DNA of 64,000 nt from Paenibacillus tuaregi (GCF_900086655.1 NZ_LT575476.1:3734543-3798542); one strand, 5' to 3'; shown: positions 50,806 to 60,919, numbered from the stretch's first letter. The notes: generated by a model from the letters alone, not told the origin. Numbers and translations are program-made.

Positions 50806-53151
50806 TTAATCAGCCGTAAGATACGTACCTGCTTCTGTATCTGTAATGAAGGAGCTGAATTCTCCAACTGAGTAAATATGCAGCAAATGCATGGCACGCG
50901 TGCAGGCCGTATAGAATAGCTTCCGTTCCGTCTCACGGGCATAAGCCGATGAGGAACCATCGTAGATCAGGACGGCGTCAAACTCTACCCCTTTTGCCAG
51001 ATAGGCCGGGATAACATGAATCCCCCGTTCGAAATTCAAGGTTGTCTTCTTGATCAGCTTAATGAAAGGGATTTCCTTAAGCGCTTCATATGCCTCCAGA
51101 CTTTCTGCAGCTGTCTTACAAATCACCGCGATGGTCTCATAACCCTGTTCACGGAGATTTTCGATATCTTGGTGTATTAAAGTGTGAAGCTCATTATTAT
51201 CAGCCACACAGCGGACTTGCGGCATGTCTCCGCTCCGGTTAAATGGCTGGATACGTTCCCCGCCAGGGATCATGCCGCGCGTAAACTCTACAATCTCTTT
51301 CGTAGATCTGTAGCTCCGGGTCAAGACGATCTGCTCACTCTCCTGCTCTCCGTACAAATCCGCCAGGACTGAAGACTGCTGCAGCACGGACGCATGGGCA
51401 TAAATGGCCTGATTCAGATCACCCAGCGCAGTCATCTTCGCCCTTGGAAAGAGCCTTTTCAGGAAGAACAACTGAAACGGAGCGTAATCTTGAGCTTCGT
51501 CAATAAAGACATGTCTGATTGAAGTATTTGAGCGGAAGCCAAGTACCAGCTCTTTTAAATACAGCATAGGGGTCGCATCCTCATAAGCAAGCTCTGACTG
51601 TTTAAGCTTATCCAGCGTATAACTGCTGATCTCGGCCCAATACTCAGGGAGTGTTCCCCCGTTAAGCTCCTTCATCACTTCCGGCTGTTCAAACAGCTGG
51701 GCGTACAGCTTCTTGGCATCCACGAACCGAAGCGCCTTGACCCACTTGCGCAGCGGCTTCAACCGGGTGCTGACAACCATTTTGGCCAAAATAGTCTTCT
51801 CGTCATCATAATCGCTGAATGACTCACTCTTAGAGCGGTTCTTGCGCCGCATCCGCTGATAAGCCCGCTGATATTCTTCACTATCCAGCAGCTGAATCTG
51901 CCCCTCCACCCATGGAGCCTGAAGCTCACCCTTGGCGAAAGCGGCAAGTTCTTTCAGCAGCCATTCCTTCAGCAATTCACACCGGTTCGCCAATTTGACC
52001 GACGGGTCAAACGCATAGAACCGCTCCTGAATCGCCGCAGCACTAACCACTTCCTGGCCCTGGAATCTTAGCGGCCTGAACTGCATCAGCTTCTTCTCCA
52101 GCATCTCTTTATATTTGTTAATCACATTGTAATACTGCTGGGAGGATTTATAACGTATACCTGCAATCCGGTGTTCGAAATCCGGGTCATCGTATCTTGA
52201 CAAGACATATTCCAGTTGGACAAAAGGATCTTCGAGCTGAAATTCCCTGCCGATCCGGTGCTCCAAATATTCCTGGAACGTGGTCTGCCGCATATTCTCC
52301 TCACCCAGCTCCGGCAGTACCGTGGATACATAACTGTTGAACATAGGATTAGGAGAGAACAGAATGACCTGCTCAGCCGTAAGCTGCTCCCGGTATTTAT
52401 ACAGCAGATAGGCCACACGCTGAAGCGCTGCTGAAGTTTTACCACTTCCCGCCGCCCCCTGAACAATCAGCATGCGGCTGCGGTCATTGCGGATAATCCG
52501 GTTCTGCTCCTTCTGGATGGTCGCAACGATACTTTTCATCTGCGCGTCCGAGGAACGGCTGAGAACCTCCTGCAGCAGTTCATCCCCGATCGTTACCCCG
52601 GTGTCGAACATCAGCTTGATATCGCTATCCCGGATCACATACTGCCGCTTAAGCTCAATATTCCCGCTGATCTCTCCCGAGGGAGTCTCATATGAAGCTG
52701 GACCGGGCGTGCTGTCATAATACAGATTCGAAATGGGGGCCCGCCAGTCATATACAAGGAATTGTTCATCCCCGTCATCAAGAAGGGAAGCAATACCCAA
52801 ATAGATGGACTCGGTTCCCTCACCGTTCTCTGTGAAATCAATCCGGCCAAAATAAGGAGACTGCAACAGCCGCTTCATTTTGCCAAGGGCCGCATAAGCA
52901 TGAAGATGGCTGCGCTCCCGGTCGGAGAGAATTTCAGATTGCTGCCGCAGGCTTGTGGACGTCTCACCGACATCATCCGCTTCACTAAAGTTCATGGTGA
53001 CCTCATCCCAGAAATCCTTACGCATTTCCACTACATCGCCACGGACATTTCCAACCTCATGTTCCAGCCGCTTAATCCGTGTTGAAATGAGTGAGGTGAC
53101 GTCATTAACACGCTGTTGCTCATCCTTCCAATCCTGCTCCGTAATACTCAA
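50806..53151 (-). CDS. helD: RNA polymerase recycling motor HelD
   Basis: UvrD-like superfamily 1 ATPase of 781 residues that binds RNA polymerase and releases it from nucleic acid. An N-terminal coiled coil (about 1-90) precedes the helicase core: Walker A VQGAAGSGKTSAALQR near 235, VFIDEAQDYAPFQ (Walker B) near 560, LTRSYRSTKEI near 630 and VIPAYLAKGVEFDAVLIYD near 715. The start is TTG with AAGGGGCG 7 nt upstream. Members of this clade can also confer rifampicin tolerance, but that is typical of actinobacterial HelR. Confidence 0.95.
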   Translation of the reverse strand: MSITEQDWKDEQQRVNDVTSLISTRIKRLEHEVGNVRGDVVEMRKDFWDEVTMNFSEADDVGETSTSLRQQSEILSDRERSHLHAYAALGKMKRLLQSPYFGRIDFTENGEGTESIYLGIASLLDDGDEQFLVYDWRAPISNLYYDSTPGPASYETPSGEISGNIELKRQYVIRDSDIKLMFDTGVTIGDELLQEVLSRSSDAQMKSIVATIQKEQNRIIRNDRSRMLIVQGAAGSGKTSAALQRVAYLLYKYREQLTAEQVILFSPNPMFNSYVSTVLPELGEENMRQTTFQEYLEHRIGREFQLEDPFVQLEYVLSRYDDPDFEHRIAGIRYKSSQQYYNVINKYKEMLEKKLMQFRPLRFQGQEVVSAAAIQERFYAFDPSVKLANRCELLKEWLLKELAAFAKGELQAPWVEGQIQLLDSEEYQRAYQRMRRKNRSKSESFSDYDDEKTILAKMVVSTRLKPLRKWVKALRFVDAKKLYAQLFEQPEVMKELNGGTLPEYWAEISSYTLDKLKQSELAYEDATPMLYLKELVLGFRSNTSIRHVFIDEAQDYAPFQLFFLKRLFPRAKMTALGDLNQAIYAHASVLQQSSVLADLYGEQESEQIVLTRSYRSTKEIVEFTRGMIPGGERIQPFNRSGDMPQVRCVADNNELHTLIHQDIENLREQGYETIAVICKTAAESLEAYEALKEIPFIKLIKKTTLNFERGIHVIPAYLAKGVEFDAVLIYDGSSSAYARETERKLFYTACTRAMHLLHIYSVGEFSSFITDTEAGTYLTAD

Positions 53152-53344
53152 GTGAATTCGCCCCTTTTCCTGTACAAACTCCCTATTGACAATCTCATTA
53201 ATATGTGCTAAAATTTATCTAGGATTTCTATGGATTCATATATGTGTTGAGTCCATTTTTTATTTTACCAGCTTTTTGGTTATAAATCAATTTCGGACCA
53301 CCGTGCAGTATGTCGTGATACTTCTGGTTATGACTTATAAAGTA

Positions 53345-53373
53345 AAGTCCCGCCTCAGGCGGGACTTTTTGTG
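53345..53373. terminator. Bidirectional terminator between helD promoter and FUSC gene
   Basis: AAAGTCCCGCC-TCA-GGCGGGACTTT plus TT on the plus strand. It lies downstream of the FUSC-type gene on the minus strand. Confidence 0.85.
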
Positions 53374-53430
53374 TTGTTTCATATTACTGGTTAATATCTA
53401 CGGAGAGGAGCTATAGCGACTTCAGGAAGC

Positions 53431-54456
53431 TCAGCTCTCATCCGGTGAGATTGACGAATGATCAGACAGCCGGTTGAGACGCTCAAGCTGGTGTCCGTAG
53501 TCATACATTTCCGCTGACACAATCGAAAGTCTGAGCACCCCGACTCTTTTCTCCGCGTAATGATCCAGCATTCTTCTCAGAAAATCATCGTTCTCCTGTT
53601 CCAGAAGCTCGGCCTCCAGAAAATTCGGTTTAAGCTTGTCATCGAACTTAAGCAGGATATGCTCGTGAAACCGGATCAGCCTTTCCAAATGGGCATCGAA
53701 CTCCTGATTAATGGATTCGGGTCTGACCGCCTGGAAATAATGCTGTTCTACTGCGTCCAGCACTTCGTAGCCTTTGCGCAGGGTATTCAGCATCTGCTTA
53801 TAGACTACCAGCTTGCGGCTGTCACTGAATTTCGGTGTCTTCAGCTTCTTTAAATCTTCTTCCATCAGCTTGAATTTATCTCCAAGTGAATTGATGGAAT
53901 CCTCAAGCTCCCGTTTCTCCTTACGGAATACCGCCTCTTTAATCTCGTCAGAGATAACCGTTCTAAGCAGCAGAGACAGCTGGTTGAAGGTCTGCCGGAT
54001 CTGACTGACGAACTGGACGCGGGGCTTAGGAGGGAATACCGCCATGTTGATTACGAAGGCCGAGACGATCCCCACCAGACTGAGCACAAAACGGTTCAGC
54101 GCGAACTGCCACTGGCCTGACGCCTCCATCACGGCAACCACCGTGACCAAGGTAATCCCTATTGTGTCTCCCATGTTCAGCTTAAGACAGATCATGATAA
54201 CCAGAATACATACCAATCCCACTGCAATCGGCTCTTTGGAGAAGACGGTTCCTGCAAGCATCGCTAAAATTGCTCCGAGGGTATTCGTCTGAAGTTGATC
54301 AATCAGATATCTCCATGACCGGTAGATGGAGGGCTGCATCGCAAAAATGGCAGCGACCGCGGCAATAACCGGTGAAGGCAAATTCAGCCAGACGCTTAAA
54401 TATAAAGCCAAAGTCACCGCGATCCCGGTCTTCAGCATTCTCGCTCCAAACGTCAA
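53431..54456 (-). CDS. FUSC/aromatic acid exporter (ArAE_1, YqjA-like) membrane protein
   Basis: About five hydrophobic segments in the first 160 residues (MTFGARMLKTGIAVTLALYL; GDTIGITLVTVVAVMEAS) followed by a long helical cytoplasmic domain. The FPPKP motif at the end of the membrane part is typical of the DUF939/ArAE_1 family. 341 residues. Transport of aromatic acids is known for distant relatives only; the role here is unproven. Confidence 0.88.
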   Translation of the reverse strand: MTFGARMLKTGIAVTLALYLSVWLNLPSPVIAAVAAIFAMQPSIYRSWRYLIDQLQTNTLGAILAMLAGTVFSKEPIAVGLVCILVIMICLKLNMGDTIGITLVTVVAVMEASGQWQFALNRFVLSLVGIVSAFVINMAVFPPKPRVQFVSQIRQTFNQLSLLLRTVISDEIKEAVFRKEKRELEDSINSLGDKFKLMEEDLKKLKTPKFSDSRKLVVYKQMLNTLRKGYEVLDAVEQHYFQAVRPESINQEFDAHLERLIRFHEHILLKFDDKLKPNFLEAELLEQENDDFLRRMLDHYAEKRVGVLRLSIVSAEMYDYGHQLERLNRLSDHSSISPDES

Positions 54457-54620
54457 AGGCCATCCCTCCTATTCCTTGGGCTGCTATTAACATCATTACC
54501 CTAAAATTAATGCAAAATTTAAATCTGACCGGTTTATGAATTATGTATTGTTGTCCACACTTACTAATGTCCCACTGCAAACGGCTCACCATACTTCAAC
54601 AAGAAAAGGTGGAAACTACT

Positions 54621-55154
54621 ATGAACAAGCATAATATATCCCAGCTGCTTCGTGCCCTGGCGGTTATACTGCTTACCGCAGGTGCCGCATGGAGCGCATT
54701 CGCGGGCAAAGTCTCCGCTTTAAGCGAGCCTTATGCCATTAGACAACCGGGAACTGATTTGAACCAGACCGAAGGCAGACACGGAAGGCACCCTGGCCAC
54801 TTCTACCGTCATTTGGTCCGCGAGACCTCCGAGCTTCTTGGGGTTAAACAGGAGGAACTCGTTGCTGAGCTCAAACAAGGCAGGACCTTGCTTCAGATCG
54901 CCAGCAAAAAGAAGGGCTGGAGCGAAGCCGAATATGTGGGCAGGCTGCAGACCTCCATTACAGCAAGAATTGACCAGAGTGTCAAAGACGGAAAGCTCAG
55001 CCAAGACAAGGCTGACAAGTTCAAAGCCATGCTACCCGGCAAAATTCAAAAAGCGGTCAACCGCAGCTGCAAGTCCATCCCGGATAAACCCGGCAGCACG
55101 CCAGACTTTCGTTCACACCAGAATCAAGTTAACCAGAAAACTTCTGGACAATAA
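54621..55154 (+). CDS. Secreted hypothetical protein with a DUF2680-like helical repeat
   Basis: 177 residues. A signal peptide (LLRALAVILLTAGAAWSAFA) is followed by two helical units: ELLGVKQEELVAELKQGRTL plus LQIASKKKGWSEAEYV, and a unit with DGKLSQDKADKFKAMLPGKI. This LGVxxxEL...G.tL.qIA / dGKltqdkAdk pattern is common in secreted proteins of Bacillota with no known function. The ATG at 54621 follows AAGGTGG by 8 nt. A hairpin terminator follows. Confidence 0.8.
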   Translation: MNKHNISQLLRALAVILLTAGAAWSAFAGKVSALSEPYAIRQPGTDLNQTEGRHGRHPGHFYRHLVRETSELLGVKQEELVAELKQGRTLLQIASKKKGWSEAEYVGRLQTSITARIDQSVKDGKLSQDKADKFKAMLPGKIQKAVNRSCKSIPDKPGSTPDFRSHQNQVNQKTSGQ

Positions 55155-55162
55155 CCTTACTT

Positions 55163-55183
55163 GAGCTGCCCGCTGGGCAGCTC
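55163..55183. terminator. Bidirectional hairpin between convergent genes
   Basis: GAGCTGCC-CGCTG-GGCAGCTC, with moderately T-rich flanks (ATCTTATT on the plus strand). Confidence 0.65.
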
Positions 55184-55189
55184 ATCTTA

Positions 55190-56755
55190 TTAATCCCGTT
55201 CTGTCCCAAACCCGCCACTTCGCTGGAACTCCGCCATAATATCAAATTCATCTTTAAGTTTGCTGTATAAACGCTCATACATATAATAGAGCTGCAGGTA
55301 GACTTCACTATTCTTAAGGTCCGGCTCATGCCGGTGTGAGATACGCACCCAGGAACGGCTCTCTGCCAGGGAATCCATGTCGCCTATCGCATAAAGAGCA
55401 AGCACGGCGGCCCCCATGGCCGAGGCGTCGGCCACCTCTGGAACGAGCAGCTCCTTGCCCATCACGTCTGAGAGAATCTGACGCCAGACGGGAGAACGGG
55501 CAAATCCACCGGAAGCAATAATCTCTTTGGCGGGTCCTGTCATATCGCGGAGCGCCACACCGACAGAGAATAACCCAAGCACCACGCCTTCCAGAACCGC
55601 ACGAATGAAATGCTCCCGCTGGTGTCTCAGGCTGATTCCAAAGAAGGTTCCTCTCGCGTTCGCGTTCCAATACGGAGCCCGCTCACCCGTAAGGAAAGGA
55701 AGGAACAATAAGCCCTCCGAACCCGCTGGCACCTTCTCGGCATACTTAATCATGAGATCGTATGGGTCTATTCCCAGCTTACGGGCAACCTCAATCTCAG
55801 GGGTTGCGAACTGGTCCCGGAGCCAACGCAGCATAATCCCCCCATTGTTTGTCGGCCCTCCCACAATCCACTTGTCATCGGGAAATGCATAACAGAACGT
55901 GCGGCCCTTCTCGTCCGTTACGGGTTTATCTGTTACGGTTCGAATAGCTCCGCTCGTACCAATCGTAACAGCGACTTCCCCGGCAGAGGTTGCCGCTACG
56001 CCCAGGTTAGCCAAGGCTCCATCTGCTGACCCGACTACGAAAGGGATATCCGCGGGAATGCCCATTTCAACGGCGTAGGAGGCCTTTATTCCCGTCAGCA
56101 CCTGGGTAGTTGGCACAAGCTCAGGCAATTGCTCACGGCTGATTCCGAGCAGTTCCAGCACTTCCTGGTCCCAATCCAAGGTTTCTAACCTCATAAGCCC
56201 GGTACCTGAAGCAATGGAGTAATCGCTCAGGTACTTGCCAAACAACCTGTGCAGTACAAACTCCTTGATTCCTGCGAACATTCGGGTCCGGCTGAATGTG
56301 CCCGGATCCTCCTCTTTCATCCATAGTATTTTGGCTAAAGGCGACATAGGGTGAATAGGTGTTCCCGTACGCCGGTATATTTCGTGACCGCCAAGCTCAT
56401 TCTTCAGCTTGTCTGCCTGTTTAATACTCCGGTTGTCCGTCCAGACTATAACCGGGGTTAAGGGGATGTCCTGGGCATCCATGGCGATCAGGGAGTGCAT
56501 CGCTGTACTGAATCCAATTGACTTAATGGTATAGCCCTTAGCCTTGCTCTCTTTCTGTACCCGCCTTACGGATTCAATCAGTACCTGAAGAATGTGTTCA
56601 GGGTCCTGTTCTGCGTAATCCGGTTTCGGATGGGTTAATGGATACTCGATCGTGCTGGATGCCACCACACGGCCACGCTGGCCGAATAACACGGCCTTCA
56701 GGCTAGTCGTGCCAATATCTAATCCCAGAACAGCTTCATTTTGCTGCATCGTCAT
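55190..56755 (-). CDS. gntK: Gluconokinase (FGGY family)
   Basis: Phosphorylates gluconate to 6-phosphogluconate. AVLGLDIGTTSLKAVLF is the FGGY nucleotide-binding start. GSADGALANLG with VTIGTSGAIRT and the C-terminal ASGGFARSPVWRQILSDVMG are family signatures; the HPKPDYAEQDPEHI segment fits the gluconate/xylulose branch. 521 residues, as for Bacillus GntK. No gntR or gntP lies nearby, so the gene is isolated. The ATG at 56755 follows GGAGAG by 8 nt. Confidence 0.88.
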   Translation of the reverse strand: MTMQQNEAVLGLDIGTTSLKAVLFGQRGRVVASSTIEYPLTHPKPDYAEQDPEHILQVLIESVRRVQKESKAKGYTIKSIGFSTAMHSLIAMDAQDIPLTPVIVWTDNRSIKQADKLKNELGGHEIYRRTGTPIHPMSPLAKILWMKEEDPGTFSRTRMFAGIKEFVLHRLFGKYLSDYSIASGTGLMRLETLDWDQEVLELLGISREQLPELVPTTQVLTGIKASYAVEMGIPADIPFVVGSADGALANLGVAATSAGEVAVTIGTSGAIRTVTDKPVTDEKGRTFCYAFPDDKWIVGGPTNNGGIMLRWLRDQFATPEIEVARKLGIDPYDLMIKYAEKVPAGSEGLLFLPFLTGERAPYWNANARGTFFGISLRHQREHFIRAVLEGVVLGLFSVGVALRDMTGPAKEIIASGGFARSPVWRQILSDVMGKELLVPEVADASAMGAAVLALYAIGDMDSLAESRSWVRISHRHEPDLKNSEVYLQLYYMYERLYSKLKDEFDIMAEFQRSGGFGTERD

Positions 56756-56808
56756 TGTGACCGCTCTCCTATCATCTTCCTCATAATTAAATGCTGCCCC
56801 GGTAGCGG

Positions 56809-57007
56809 TTAGCCGAAATTCCGGTAAACCGCTTGAATCTCCTGGAGAATTACAGGGGGATCTTCAAATTTAAGCATCAGGGCAATCTCTTTGATCTGCA
56901 TGAAAATCCATTCAACTTTATGTATCCACTTGTCGTTTTGCCCCACATATATGACCTGTTACCCGAAACGAGGCTCCGCTAGTCATACTATCCACGGAAG
57001 CTCTCAT
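56809..57007 (-). pseudogene. Small gene with an apparent frameshift
   Basis: From the ATG at 57007 (strong GAGGAGG site) the frame reads MRASVDSMTSGASFRVTGHI and stops after 29 codons. A second overlapping frame carries a well-formed amphipathic sequence, VGQNDKWIHKVEWIFMQIKE followed by FEDPPVILQEIQAVYRNFG, ending at 56809. A one-base shift in the ATATAT run near 56947-56955 would fuse them into one protein of about 65 residues. It may be a frameshifted gene, a sequencing error or two overlapping ORFs. Family not recognised. Confidence 0.5.
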
Positions 57008-57108
57008 CTTGGCCCTCCTCCTCACCTGCCGTTTTTATCTATTTGAATTGTACTGAAAAGGGGATAGGAATTTCAACGTTTTCAACGCTTCTACGACGCC
57101 AAAATAAA

Positions 57109-57165
57109 AATAATGAAGACCTGATCTGACCGCAGCACCGGTCTATGGATCGGGTCTTCATTATT
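57109..57165. terminator. Terminator after the AI-2E-type gene
   Basis: AATAATGAAGACC...GATC and GATC...GGTCTTCATTATT form an 18-bp stem with one mismatch and a 21-nt loop. Confidence 0.85.
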
Positions 57166-57187
57166 TAGTGTTGATCAAACGATGAAG

Positions 57188-58294
57188 TTAGTCTAACGGC
57201 CTGTTCTTCGATTTGTTCTTGCCCTCATCCTCAATGACAGGCACCGCCGCCTGAACGGATGCTTGAACGCCTACACCTACTGGAACCTCCAGAATATCAA
57301 GCATGAACATGAACATTGGGATACCGACGATCAGCCCCCATACTCCGAAGAAGTGTTCGGACACCAGAAGGATGGTGAACGTGTAGAAGATAGGAAGATG
57401 CGTCTTTGAGGACATGAACTTCGGATTAAGGAAGTACGCCTCAATCGCATGGAGTACGACAATCATAACCAGCACGTAGATAATTTTAGTAATGCCGCCG
57501 ATCTTAAACGCTATGGCACACAGCGGAATCAACGAGACAAACACGCCCGCAACCGGAACCAGACCAAGAAGGAAGATCATTACTCCAAGTGCGATCAAAT
57601 TAGGGAATCCTAGAATCCACAAGAAAATAGTAGACAGTACGGCATTCGTCAGGGAGATCAAAAATTGAACCTCAATGACTTTACCAAAGGAATGAACAAA
57701 CTTCTTACCGAAGTATTGAAGTTCATTAAAAAAATAAGAAGCCTTGCTCTCGCTAAATTTGGAGGTGAAGCGCGCAACCTTCTCTTTCTCAAGCAGGAAG
57801 AACAAGCTAAGGATAATCGCAAGAAAAAGATTCAAGCCCCATTTACCGATATCGGTAACCGTCTTAAGAATGAAATCCAACCCTTTGTCCACATAACTGC
57901 CCAGGTCGATCTTCTTCAAATATTCCATCAAATAATCGACAATCATGTTGCTCGGCATGTCAACAGGGGGCTTGTTATAGAAGGAAATGACCTGATTTAC
58001 GAGTTCATTTAATTCTGCAACGAGCACCGGGGAATACTTGTATATGACATAACCCATAAGGCTGAGGATGATGACATAGATGGATGCTACGGTAAACGTC
58101 TTGTTAAGCCTGACTGTCTTCTCTGTACTCTTGATAATAAAATTGTGAAGCCGGTGAATCAGATACGTGAAAATAAACGTGATCAAAATCAGGTTCAGCA
58201 TGCTGCGGAACAGATACAGCACCAGAATCAGGAAAACGAGTGCAAAAAATCTCCTGACTCCCGCAATTTGAAACATCTCCTTGAAAAAATTCAT
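57188..58294 (-). CDS. AI-2E (PerM/YdbI-like) family membrane transporter
   Basis: A 368-residue protein with about eight hydrophobic segments and the AI-2E family C-terminal motifs (LGLVPVAGVFVSLIPLCAI; EAYFLNPKFMSSKTHLPIF). Family members include AI-2 exporters and Na+/H+ antiporters, so the transported molecule is unknown. The ATG at 58294 is preceded by AAAGGAG. It diverges from the PPK2 gene. Confidence 0.9.
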   Translation of the reverse strand: MNFFKEMFQIAGVRRFFALVFLILVLYLFRSMLNLILITFIFTYLIHRLHNFIIKSTEKTVRLNKTFTVASIYVIILSLMGYVIYKYSPVLVAELNELVNQVISFYNKPPVDMPSNMIVDYLMEYLKKIDLGSYVDKGLDFILKTVTDIGKWGLNLFLAIILSLFFLLEKEKVARFTSKFSESKASYFFNELQYFGKKFVHSFGKVIEVQFLISLTNAVLSTIFLWILGFPNLIALGVMIFLLGLVPVAGVFVSLIPLCAIAFKIGGITKIIYVLVMIVVLHAIEAYFLNPKFMSSKTHLPIFYTFTILLVSEHFFGVWGLIVGIPMFMFMLDILEVPVGVGVQASVQAAVPVIEDEGKNKSKNRPLD

Positions 58295-58516
58295 TAAGCT
58301 ATGGCTCCTTTTACCCCGTCTTTTTATATTTGTAGTTGGTTCCATCTTAATCCAGTCCACTGCTCCGAATCAAGATAGCAACTGTTACTCCTATCAATAC
58401 GGGCCAAATCCTGAATAGTAACAACATTTTTCAGATAAAGATGCATTTTTTATAGGTTCGATTAATGATTATTGTACAATCAGTTTGTTTATACGTATCA
58501 ATAAGGGGTGATAGCC

Positions 58517-59335
58517 ATGGATTTAAAAAATTTTCTGATCAAACCAGGACATGAATTTTCTCTAAGCAGTGCCGATCCTTCTGACACCGGATCATTCAAA
58601 AGCAAAGACGAAGCTGCAGAAGAAACGGAAGGACTCCATAAGCGGCTTGCTGAACTGCAGGACGTGCTTTATGCCGAGAAAAAGCACTCTGTCCTGTTGA
58701 TTTTGCAAGGGATGGACACAAGCGGCAAGGATGGAACGATCAAACATGTATTTTCGGGTGTCAATCCGCAGGGCTTCCAGGTCACCAGCTTCAAAAAGCC
58801 GACCCTGGAGGAGGTGTCGCATGATTTCCTTTGGAGGGTTCACAAGTATACCCCAGCCAAAGGTTACATCGCCGCCTTCAACCGTTCTCATTATGAGGAT
58901 GTGCTGGTTCCTTGGGTTCATAAAACGGCTGCAGAAGAAACGCTAAAGCACCGGCTGAGACATATTAAACATTTTGAGTCCATGCTTGCCGATGAAGGTA
59001 CGAAAATCATAAAAATCTTCCTTCACATTTCCAAGGAAAAGCAGCTTCAGAAAATCCATGAACGAATGGAGGAGCCCCGTAAATTCTGGAAATTTGACCC
59101 GGCTGATTTGCTGGAGCGGGAATACTGGGACCAATACCAGCAAGCTTATGAGGAGGCGATGGCTTCCACAAGTACAGACCAGGTTCCCTGGTACTGGATA
59201 CCTGCGAATCAGAAATGGTTCCGCAATTATATGGTTCTCCGGATTCTTGTACAGACCCTGGAGGGTCTAAACCTGGAATATCCGGCCTTACAGGCGACTT
59301 CCTCCGAGCTGGCCCGCTATATGAACACCAAGTAG
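58517..59335 (+). CDS. Polyphosphate kinase 2 family (polyP:nucleotide phosphotransferase)
   Basis: Transfers phosphate between polyphosphate and nucleotides. Walker A is GMDTSGKDGT at 65-74, followed by the Walker B/lid segment AAFNRSHYEDVLVPWVH near 120 and RREYWDQY-type LEREYWDQYQQAYEEA near 200. The single-domain, 272-residue form fits the PPK2 group that phosphorylates NMP or NDP. The ATG at 58517 follows AAGGGG by 8 nt. Confidence 0.93.
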   Translation: MDLKNFLIKPGHEFSLSSADPSDTGSFKSKDEAAEETEGLHKRLAELQDVLYAEKKHSVLLILQGMDTSGKDGTIKHVFSGVNPQGFQVTSFKKPTLEEVSHDFLWRVHKYTPAKGYIAAFNRSHYEDVLVPWVHKTAAEETLKHRLRHIKHFESMLADEGTKIIKIFLHISKEKQLQKIHERMEEPRKFWKFDPADLLEREYWDQYQQAYEEAMASTSTDQVPWYWIPANQKWFRNYMVLRILVQTLEGLNLEYPALQATSSELARYMNTK

Positions 59336-59434
59336 TTAACAATCATCACCTTTATCGCACTAACGCTGCAATTGTTTATAGCGACTTACCATGCTCTTGC
59401 CAAGCTTGCCAACAAGACCTATAATCTCATGTAA

Positions 59435-59705
59435 CTGCATGTAGTCCTCAAAGACTGCGACGGAGAAAAGTAAGCAGAGGCGTTCTGACAGGGACGGGCC
59501 AGCCGGAGATTGAGAGCGGCCCGCAGATCTCGCGCTGCCGAAGTTCGCTCCCGAGTCGATATGCTGAACAGCCTGATACGACAGGCTAAGTAGGGATATC
59601 CGGCCCCACACCGTTACCGTGCTGAGCGAGATTACACAATGGTTGTCTAACAAGGGTGGTACCGCGGCTAATTAAGCCGTCCCTTGATAGGCGGCCTTTT
59701 TTTTA
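59435..59705 (+). promoter_or_regulatory. T-box riboswitch upstream of the DAHP synthase gene
   Basis: The diagnostic T-box AAGGGTGGTACCGCG is at 59652-59666, followed by a terminator GCCGTCC/GGCGGCC plus eight T (59676-59705) that competes with the antiterminator. Upstream, GACGGAGAAAAGTA starts Stem I and GAGTCGATATGCTGAAC contains the probable specifier; UAU (Tyr) is the best reading, but the fold was not computed. Uncharged tRNA would allow read-through into aroA. Confidence 0.88.
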
Positions 59706-59747
59706 TTTTCAAAATATATAATTCCAAAAGAAAAGGAGAAATAAGTC

Positions 59748-60821
59748 ATGAATGAACAATTAGAACTGCTGCGTGAGAAGCTTAATGGAATCAATCTTGA
59801 GCTGCTTCGCCTGCTGAATGAGCGGGCCCAAATTGCCAGAGAGATTGGTGAAGTGAAGGAGAAACAAGGAATTCCCAAATTTGATCCCGTTCGTGAGCGC
59901 ACGATGCTTGATGAGCTGACGGCGCAGAATCCAGGCCCATTCAAGGATGCGGCAGTTAAGCATATTTTCAAGGAAATTTTCAAAGCCTCCCTGAACCTCC
60001 AGGAAGAGGATCACAAGAAGCAGCTCCTCGTCAGCCGCAAGAAGAAACCGGAGAATACGGTTATCGAACTCAAGGATACACAAATTGGCGGTACCACCCA
60101 AGTCATGGTTGCAGGCCCTTGCTCCGTGGAGTCTTACGAGCAGCTCCGCACGGTCGCTTCCGCACTTAAGGAGGCCGGAATCAAGGTGATCCGGGGAGGA
60201 GCCTTCAAACCGAGAACCTCTCCGTATGACTTCCAAGGCCTTGGTATTGAGGGTCTTCGCATGTTAAAAGAAGTTGCGGATGAATTCGGGCTGGCCACCA
60301 TCAGCGAAATTGTTCATCCGGCGCATATTGAACTGGCCGCCCAATATATCGATGTCATTCAGATCGGCGCCCGGAACATGCATAACTTCGAGCTGCTGAA
60401 GACGGCCGGAGAATCCAAGCTGCCTATTCTGCTCAAGCGGGGAATTTCAGCAACGCTGGAAGAATTCGTCCATGCAGCGGAGTACATTGTAGTTAGCGGG
60501 AACCCTCAGGTCATGCTCATTGAGCGCGGAATCCGAACCTATGAGAAATGGACCCGGAATACGCTCGACATTTCTGCGGTTCCTCTGCTCAAGCAGGAAA
60601 CCCATTTGCCTGTGCTTGTTGATGTGACCCACTCCACCGGGCGCAAGGACATTATGCTCCCTTGTGCCAAGGCAGCTCTCGCCGCAGGTGCAGACGGCAT
60701 TATGGTGGAGGTGCATCCTGACCCGCAGACCGCGTTGTCCGATGCGGCCCAGCAGATGGATATCCCGCAGTTTCTGACCTTTTGGGAGGGCGTGCGTGCT
60801 TCCGGATTGTTCAGAGACTAA
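59748..60821 (+). CDS. aroA: Bifunctional chorismate mutase / 3-deoxy-7-phosphoheptulonate synthase
   Basis: First step of the shikimate pathway (PEP + erythrose-4-phosphate to DAHP), fused to an N-terminal AroQ chorismate mutase (1-85, [20 protein letters not shown]) that acts as a feedback sensor in B. subtilis AroA(G). The DAHP synthase domain (about 105-357) shows [43 protein letters not shown] and [16 protein letters not shown]. 357 residues; AAAAGGAGA precedes the ATG. Transcription is controlled by the T-box leader. Confidence 0.97.
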   Translation: MNEQLELLREKLNGINLELLRLLNERAQIAREIGEVKEKQGIPKFDPVRERTMLDELTAQNPGPFKDAAVKHIFKEIFKASLNLQEEDHKKQLLVSRKKKPENTVIELKDTQIGGTTQVMVAGPCSVESYEQLRTVASALKEAGIKVIRGGAFKPRTSPYDFQGLGIEGLRMLKEVADEFGLATISEIVHPAHIELAAQYIDVIQIGARNMHNFELLKTAGESKLPILLKRGISATLEEFVHAAEYIVVSGNPQVMLIERGIRTYEKWTRNTLDISAVPLLKQETHLPVLVDVTHSTGRKDIMLPCAKAALAAGADGIMVEVHPDPQTALSDAAQQMDIPQFLTFWEGVRASGLFRD

Positions 60822-60871
60822 CCCCTGGATTAAACCTGGTATGATGGGTATAACCTGAAGGATTGTACAAT

Positions 60872-60906
60872 AAACAACCGCAGCCTGCGCATGGCTGCGG
60901 TTGTTT
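60872..60906. terminator. Bidirectional terminator after the DAHP synthase gene
   Basis: AAACAACCGCAGCC and GGCTGCGGTTGTTT form a perfect 14-bp stem with a 7-nt loop; it also serves the converging secreted-protein gene. Confidence 0.9.
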
Positions 60907-60919
60907 GAACGGGTTAAAT

